Part shown: in pieces, positions 5,309 to 8,116 of the stretch
Position numbering within the stretch: the stretch's first letter is position 1
How the letters are laid out: each line of letters opens with the position of its first letter
Origin: Bdellovibrionales bacterium
Lineage (GTDB): Bacteria > Bdellovibrionota > Bdellovibrionia > Bdellovibrionales > JAMPXM01
Reading direction: 5' to 3'
DNA length: 8,116 nt
NCBI GenBank assembly: GCA_005792225.1
Contig: SXSP01000390.1
Coordinates: 1 to 8,116, forward strand
Position numbers and translations under genes: made by a program
Notes under the pieces: generated by a model
Databases searched by the model: none
What the model was told of the DNA's origin: nothing
Seen by the model: only the letters and a program-made list of their open reading frames with translations

Positions 5309-6412
5309 TTAACCCCGCACGCCGGGGCTCGATGCGTCCATCATGGCACGCCGGTTGTAGCGGATCGACGACCAGAACGCGAGACCGATCAAGGCCGCCC
5401 CAATAAAGCCCGGCACGACTTCGTTGATGTGCGTGATCGTGTTCAGGAACATGATCGTCGCGAGAGTCCCGATGGCGTAGAACGCCCCATGCTCGACGTA
5501 GCGATAATGGGTCAGGGTTCCGCGGTCGACGAGAAGAAGCGTCATGCTCCGAACGAACATGGCGCCGATCCCGAGACCGATCGCGATGATGAAGAGATTG
5601 TTTGTGACCGCGAATGCGCCCACGACTCCGTCGAAGCTGAAACTCGCGTCGAGAACTTCGAGGTACAAGAACATTCCGGCACTCGCCCGGTGAAGATCAA
5701 GATTTTGGGGTTTCGGTTGATCCGCGTCCTCGCCGGGCATGCCGCCTTCGAGAACGTCACTGACGCCGTCAACGATGATGAACGTGATCAAGCCGAAGAG
5801 ACCCGAGAAGAGAAATCCCACGACTTCGCCCTCGCGCAAGAACTGAGCGACGATGTACAAAACGAGCATCGCCACCGCGAGCTCGATGGCCTGCAAACGA
5901 CCCAATTTGGAAAGTGGTTTCTCGATCGCCGAAATCCAGTGGACGTCCTTATAGATGTCGAAGAAATACTTGAGCGCGACCATTAGAAGAAACGACCCGC
6001 CGAACGCCGCGACGGGCACGTGCACGGACTGCATCATGCGCGCGTAATCTTCGGGATGTGTCGCGGCGAGTACGATGGCTGCCCAAGGATTTACTTTGCC
6101 TAAAATTCCGACAATCGCGAGCGGAAAGACCAAGCGCATCCCGAATACGGCGATCAAAATTCCCCACGTCAGGAAGCGGTGCCGCCAGAGTGGCGTCATC
6201 TTCTGCAGGACCGATGCGTTGACGACGGCGTTATCGAAGGAAAGTGAGACTTCAAGCACCGCGAGAACCCCGCAGATAAAGATGGCTTGAAGCCCGGCCT
6301 CCCAGAGATTCGCGCCGCCGAGGGCCGACTGCCAGCCCACCCAAAAGGCGAGGCCGAGTCCGAGGATGGTGACGAGAAAAGAGTCGCGGAAGTATTTTAA
6401 GAGCGTATTCAT
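5309..6412 (-). CDS. DUF475/TerC-like integral membrane protein (putative metal-ion exporter family)
   Basis: From the chosen start this is a 367-residue multi-pass protein with about nine hydrophobic spans. It has an internal pseudo-repeat. The first half carries Leu-Glu54-Val-x-Leu-Ser-Phe-Asp60-Asn-Ala; the second carries Leu-Glu252-Val-Leu-Asp255-x-Ser-Phe-Ser-Phe-Asp261-Gly. Paired acidic membrane motifs are the hallmark of TerC-type proteins, here in the DUF475 version with a long hydrophilic insert between the halves (about 215-240). TerC relatives (Alx/MntP-linked, Bacillus YkoY/YceF) act in manganese efflux or metal supply to exported enzymes; transfer of that role is inference. The open frame runs back to 6586, but those 58 codons cross the divergent yceI start and show no membrane or family pattern. 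The ATG at 6410-6412, followed by LLKYFRDSF, matches the usual family N terminus. No strong Shine-Dalgarno precedes it. It is first in a coupled pair with the CPBP gene. Confidence 0.88.
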   Translation of the reverse strand: MNTLLKYFRDSFLVTILGLGLAFWVGWQSALGGANLWEAGLQAIFICGVLAVLEVSLSFDNAVVNASVLQKMTPLWRHRFLTWGILIAVFGMRLVFPLAIVGILGKVNPWAAIVLAATHPEDYARMMQSVHVPVAAFGGSFLLMVALKYFFDIYKDVHWISAIEKPLSKLGRLQAIELAVAMLVLYIVAQFLREGEVVGFLFSGLFGLITFIIVDGVSDVLEGGMPGEDADQPKPQNLDLHRASAGMFLYLEVLDASFSFDGVVGAFAVTNNLFIIAIGLGIGAMFVRSMTLLLVDRGTLTHYRYVEHGAFYAIGTLATIMFLNTITHINEVVPGFIGAALIGLAFWSSIRYNRRAMMDASSPGVRG

Positions 6413-6478
6413 AGCCGGCACGATAACAACACGTCGGACCGGAAGCAAAGAGAGCCGTGACAATTTTGGTTGAGAATT

Positions 6479-6492
6479 CACGAGTCCTCGTG
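6479..6492. promoter_or_regulatory. perfect dyad beside the yceI -10 element (candidate operator)
   Basis: CACGAG (6479-6484) and CTCGTG (6487-6492) form a perfect 6-2-6 inverted repeat directly abutting the extended -10 at 6493. In the shared intergenic region of the divergent yceI and TerC-like genes, a regulator bound here would block the promoter. The regulator is unknown. Confidence 0.45.
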
Positions 6493-6501
6493 TGCAATAA
6501 T
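6493..6501 (+). promoter_or_regulatory. extended -10 promoter element for yceI
   Basis: TG (6493-6494), one base, then AATAAT (6496-6501), five of six matches to the TATAAT consensus in extended form. A TTGAGA at 6470-6475 is the nearest -35-like hexamer, but its 20-bp spacing is too long, so activity would rest mainly on the extended -10. The predicted RNA start would be near 6508, giving a leader of about 30 nt. Confidence 0.5.
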
Positions 6502-6527
6502 TCCGACCCAACAACGTTCTACAACTT

Positions 6528-6532
6528 AGGAG
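6528..6532 (+). promoter_or_regulatory. Shine-Dalgarno of yceI
   Basis: AGGAG lies 7 nt before the ATG at 6540-6542. It selects this start over the in-frame ATG at 6552. Confidence 0.85.
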
Positions 6533-6548
6533 TGAATTCATGAATTCA
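6533..6548. repeat. 16-bp perfect palindrome spanning the yceI start codon
   Basis: TGAATTCATGAATTCA reads the same on both strands and is centred on the start codon ATG (6540-6542). In RNA it could pair with a second copy or form a small hairpin hiding the start; in DNA it is a symmetrical protein site. It contains two GAATTC hexamers, and a third lies at 6474-6479. Function unproven. Confidence 0.5.
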
Positions 6549-7163
6549 TCTATGAAGACATTGGTCGCGGCTTTGGCCCTGATCATCGGTCAAAACGCCT
6601 TCGCTACCGTCTACGAAGTTGACCCCGTCCACTCGCGTGTCGGCTTCTCGGTCAAGCACTTGATGATCGCGACGGTGCCCGGAAACTTCAAAGAGTTCGA
6701 AGGTAAATTCGACTTCGACGAGAAAAAAGGCGAAGTCAAAGACGGCGTCTTCACCGTGAAGGCCGCGAGCATCAACACGGATAACGCAAAACGTGACGAG
6801 CACCTGCGCAGCGCTGACTTCTTCGACGTCGAAAAATACCCGACGATCACCATCACGAACACGAAGCTTAAGAAAGCCGGCAAAAACAAGTATAAGTGGA
6901 CAGGCGACCTCAACATGCACGGCGTAACGAAGCCGGTCACGTTTGATCTCGAACACAAGGGGAACGTGAAGGGAATGATGGGCGAGTCGCGCGCCGGTTT
7001 TGTTGCGACGACAAAAATCAATCGCAAAGATTTTGGCCTCAACTGGAACAAAGCGCTCGAAGCTGGCGGCGTTGCGGTGAGCGACGAAGTTCAGATCACG
7101 CTCGATATCTCGGCCGTTGAAGCGAAGCCCGCTGCTGCCGCTGCAGAACCCGCGAAGAAGTAA
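6540..7163 (+). CDS. yceI: YceI-family periplasmic lipocalin-like protein
   Basis: A complete 207-residue protein. Residues 1-22 form a Sec signal peptide (Lys6, hydrophobic core, Ala-Phe-Ala cleavage before Thr23), so the mature protein should be periplasmic. The mature start Tyr-Glu-Val-Asp-Pro-Val-His-Ser (25-32) and Gly-Phe-Ser-Val-Lys-His-Leu-Met (35-42) are YceI hallmarks. So are Asp-Glu-His-Leu-Arg-Ser-Ala-Asp-Phe-Phe-Asp (86-96), Pro-Thr-Ile-Thr-Ile (101-105), Met-His-Gly-Val-Thr-Lys-Pro-Val (126-133) and the Arg-Lys-Asp-Phe-Gly-Leu-Asn-Trp-Asn block (162-170). The fold is a lipocalin-like beta barrel that binds polyisoprenoid or amphiphilic lipids in characterised members; E. coli YceI responds to base. 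An Ala/Pro/Lys-rich tail (about 194-207) follows the domain and is an unusual low-complexity addition. It diverges from the TerC-like gene with 127 bp between them and ends before an intrinsic terminator. Confidence 0.95.
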   Translation: MNSSMKTLVAALALIIGQNAFATVYEVDPVHSRVGFSVKHLMIATVPGNFKEFEGKFDFDEKKGEVKDGVFTVKAASINTDNAKRDEHLRSADFFDVEKYPTITITNTKLKKAGKNKYKWTGDLNMHGVTKPVTFDLEHKGNVKGMMGESRAGFVATTKINRKDFGLNWNKALEAGGVAVSDEVQITLDISAVEAKPAAAAAEPAKK

Positions 7164-7178
7164 ATCTCATTCGTTTAT

Positions 7179-7206
7179 GAGTGGGCTGGTCACGGCCCAC
7201 TTCTTC
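7179..7206 (+). terminator. intrinsic terminator of yceI
   Basis: AGTGGGCTG (7180-7188) pairs with CGGCCCACT (7193-7201), including one G-U pair, around a 4-nt loop. A T-rich TCTTC continues past the stem (7202-7206). It begins 16 bp after the yceI stop, which makes yceI a probable monocistron. A small alternative stem, CTCAT (7166-7170)/ATGAG (7177-7181), overlaps its base. Confidence 0.75.
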
Positions 7207-7292
7207 AAATCCGCGAAATTTCGGTGACCTTTCGTTCACGAATTCTCCATAGACCGATGATTTAAAAATTAACAGTCGCGTGTACAAATTTT

Positions 7293-7314
7293 CTCTGGAT
7301 CATGACCAGAGGAG
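7293..7314 (+). promoter_or_regulatory. Shine-Dalgarno of the glycosyltransferase gene, partly inside a hairpin
   Basis: AGAGGAG (7308-7314) lies 4 nt before the ATG at 7319-7321. CTCTGG (7293-7298) is the exact complement of CCAGAG (7306-7311), with a 7-nt loop, so the upstream half of the Shine-Dalgarno can be paired. This could temper translation initiation. Confidence 0.5.
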
Positions 7315-7318
7315 TTGC

Positions 7319-8116
7319 ATGCCCGCACCGCTGCGTATCGCCCAAGTGTCGCCCCTCTATGAGAGCGTCCCCCCAAAACTCTACGGCGGCACCGAGCGAA
7401 TCGCCTCGACGCTGACGGAAGCCTTAGTCAGAGCGGGTCACGACGTTACACTTTTCGCGAGCGGTGACTCGCTCACGAGCGCAAAGCATGTGCCCATTGG
7501 GCGCCAGGCGCTCCGGCTCTCCGGGTGTCGTGAATCCCTCGCGCCCCATCTGGTTATGTTCGAGAAACTCTGCGCGATGCGCGAGGAATTCGACATCGTT
7601 CACTTTCACACCGAGTACATGCATTTTCCGATTGCCGAGCGCCTCGGCGTGCCCTCGATCTCAACAATGCATGGGCGACTCGACTTTCCCGAATATCAGG
7701 ATCTCTTTGCCATTCACCGGAGTCTTCCGCTGGTGTCGATCTCGCACCAACAGCGCAAAGCCGTTTCGTTCGCAAACTTTGTCTCAACCGTCTACCACGG
7801 GCTCGATCTCTCGCATCTTCATTATCACCCGCGAGGCGGAGATTACCTCGCCTTCTTGGGTCGCATCTCCCCCGAAAAAGGAGTGGAGCACGCGATCGAA
7901 ATCGCGCACCGAACGGGCGTGAAGCTCAAGATCGCCGCGAAAATCGAAACCATGGATATCGACTATTACGAACGAATAAAGCCTCTTCTCCATGGACCCC
8001 TCGTCGAGTTCGTTGGCGAGATCAGCGATCGTGAAAAATCTGATTTCCTCGGAAACGCCTTGGCGCTAATCTTTCCGATCACGTGGCCGGAGCCGTTTGG
8101 TTTGGTCATGATCGAG
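7319..8116 (+). CDS. GT4-family glycosyltransferase, 5' part (3' end outside window)
   Basis: An open frame of 266 codons starts at ATG 7319 and runs without a stop to the last base. The N terminus reads Ile-Ala-Gln-Val-Ser-Pro (7-12), then Tyr-Gly-Gly-Thr-Glu-Arg (22-27), then Gly-His-Asp-Val-Thr-Leu-Phe-Ala-Ser-Gly-Asp-Ser. This is the very characteristic opening of a GT-B, GT4-type retaining glycosyltransferase. Ile-Val-His-Phe-His-Thr-Glu marks the acceptor-side domain. Gly-Arg-Ile-Ser-Pro-Glu-Lys-Gly (181-188) begins the nucleotide-sugar-binding domain. Pro-Glu-Pro-Phe-Gly-Leu contributes the first Glu of the E-x7-E motif (Glu258), and Glu266 is the final codon visible. No signal peptide; it would act in the cytoplasm or at the inner membrane face. 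Donor sugar and acceptor are unknown; glycan, glycolipid or storage-sugar roles all fit. Roughly a further 80-120 residues are expected beyond the edge. Confidence 0.9.
   Translation, partial: MPAPLRIAQVSPLYESVPPKLYGGTERIASTLTEALVRAGHDVTLFASGDSLTSAKHVPIGRQALRLSGCRESLAPHLVMFEKLCAMREEFDIVHFHTEYMHFPIAERLGVPSISTMHGRLDFPEYQDLFAIHRSLPLVSISHQQRKAVSFANFVSTVYHGLDLSHLHYHPRGGDYLAFLGRISPEKGVEHAIEIAHRTGVKLKIAAKIETMDIDYYERIKPLLHGPLVEFVGEISDREKSDFLGNALALIFPITWPEPFGLVMIE

Noticed and set aside
5429..5986. Plus-strand open frame of 185 codons opposite the TerC-like gene
   Set aside because: Its highly charged Asp/Glu/Arg composition is the antisense of hydrophobic membrane codons; no start signal or family.
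6546..7051. Minus-strand open frames opposite yceI
   Set aside because: They are antisense to a well-supported YceI gene and lack ribosome sites or motifs.
7214..7223. 10-bp palindrome CGAAATTTCG after yceI
   Set aside because: It is a single short palindrome without a matching promoter; chance is likely.
1..8116. CRISPR arrays, insertion sequences, tRNA or rRNA genes
   Set aside because: I saw no regularly spaced repeats, transposase motifs, terminal repeats or cloverleaf-like sequence.

Overview
The window looks like an ordinary chromosomal stretch of a Gram-negative bacterium with moderately high GC. The envelope genes point this way: a lipobox-anchored subtilase, a YceI protein with a Sec signal peptide, and several multi-pass membrane proteins. 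The style of the S8 lipoprotein (a propeptide with a spaced Asp-x-Cys motif ahead of the catalytic domain) and of the DUF475 protein recalls Bdellovibrionota (Bdellovibrio/Oligoflexia-like). That placement is an impression from recalled family features, not a search result. I see no mobile element, CRISPR array, tRNA or rRNA.

Layout. At 1-524 (+) is the 3' end of an alpha/beta hydrolase gene. Its stop codon overlaps the stop of a convergent small DUF1992 gene (521-874, -). Six minus-strand genes then follow up to 6412. In transcription order from the right they are a DUF475/TerC-like membrane protein (5309-6412), a CPBP-type intramembrane protease (4349-5305, 3 bp after the TerC-like stop), an M50-like HEFCH membrane protein (3445-4278), a HAD phosphatase (2707-3363), a subtilisin-like lipoprotein (940-2448) and DUF1992. 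Two plus-strand genes end the window. They are a YceI-family periplasmic protein (6540-7163), divergent from the TerC-like gene, and the 5' part of a GT4 glycosyltransferase (7319 to the window edge), which is open to the last base.

How the genes relate. The TerC-like/CPBP pair is the only convincing operon. Together with the M50-like gene just downstream it forms a block of metal-transport-like and metalloprotease-like membrane proteins, so a link between metal supply and envelope proteolysis is a reasonable but unproven idea. The S8 lipoprotein adds a third, unrelated protease family within about 4.4 kb. The HAD, DUF1992, hydrolase and glycosyltransferase genes look like unrelated neighbours.

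Regulatory structure is richest in two gaps. At 2449-2706 there is a folded leader for the S8 gene and a plus-strand-oriented intrinsic terminator with no obvious gene in front of it, except a possible 25-codon ORF. At 6413-6539 there is an extended -10, a perfect dyad beside it, and a 16-bp perfect palindrome across the yceI start codon. Two start corrections matter. The HAD protein should start at 3363 and the TerC-like protein at 6412; the longer reading frames use a TTG without its own Shine-Dalgarno or run into the divergent yceI gene. I found no clearly new multi-gene system here.
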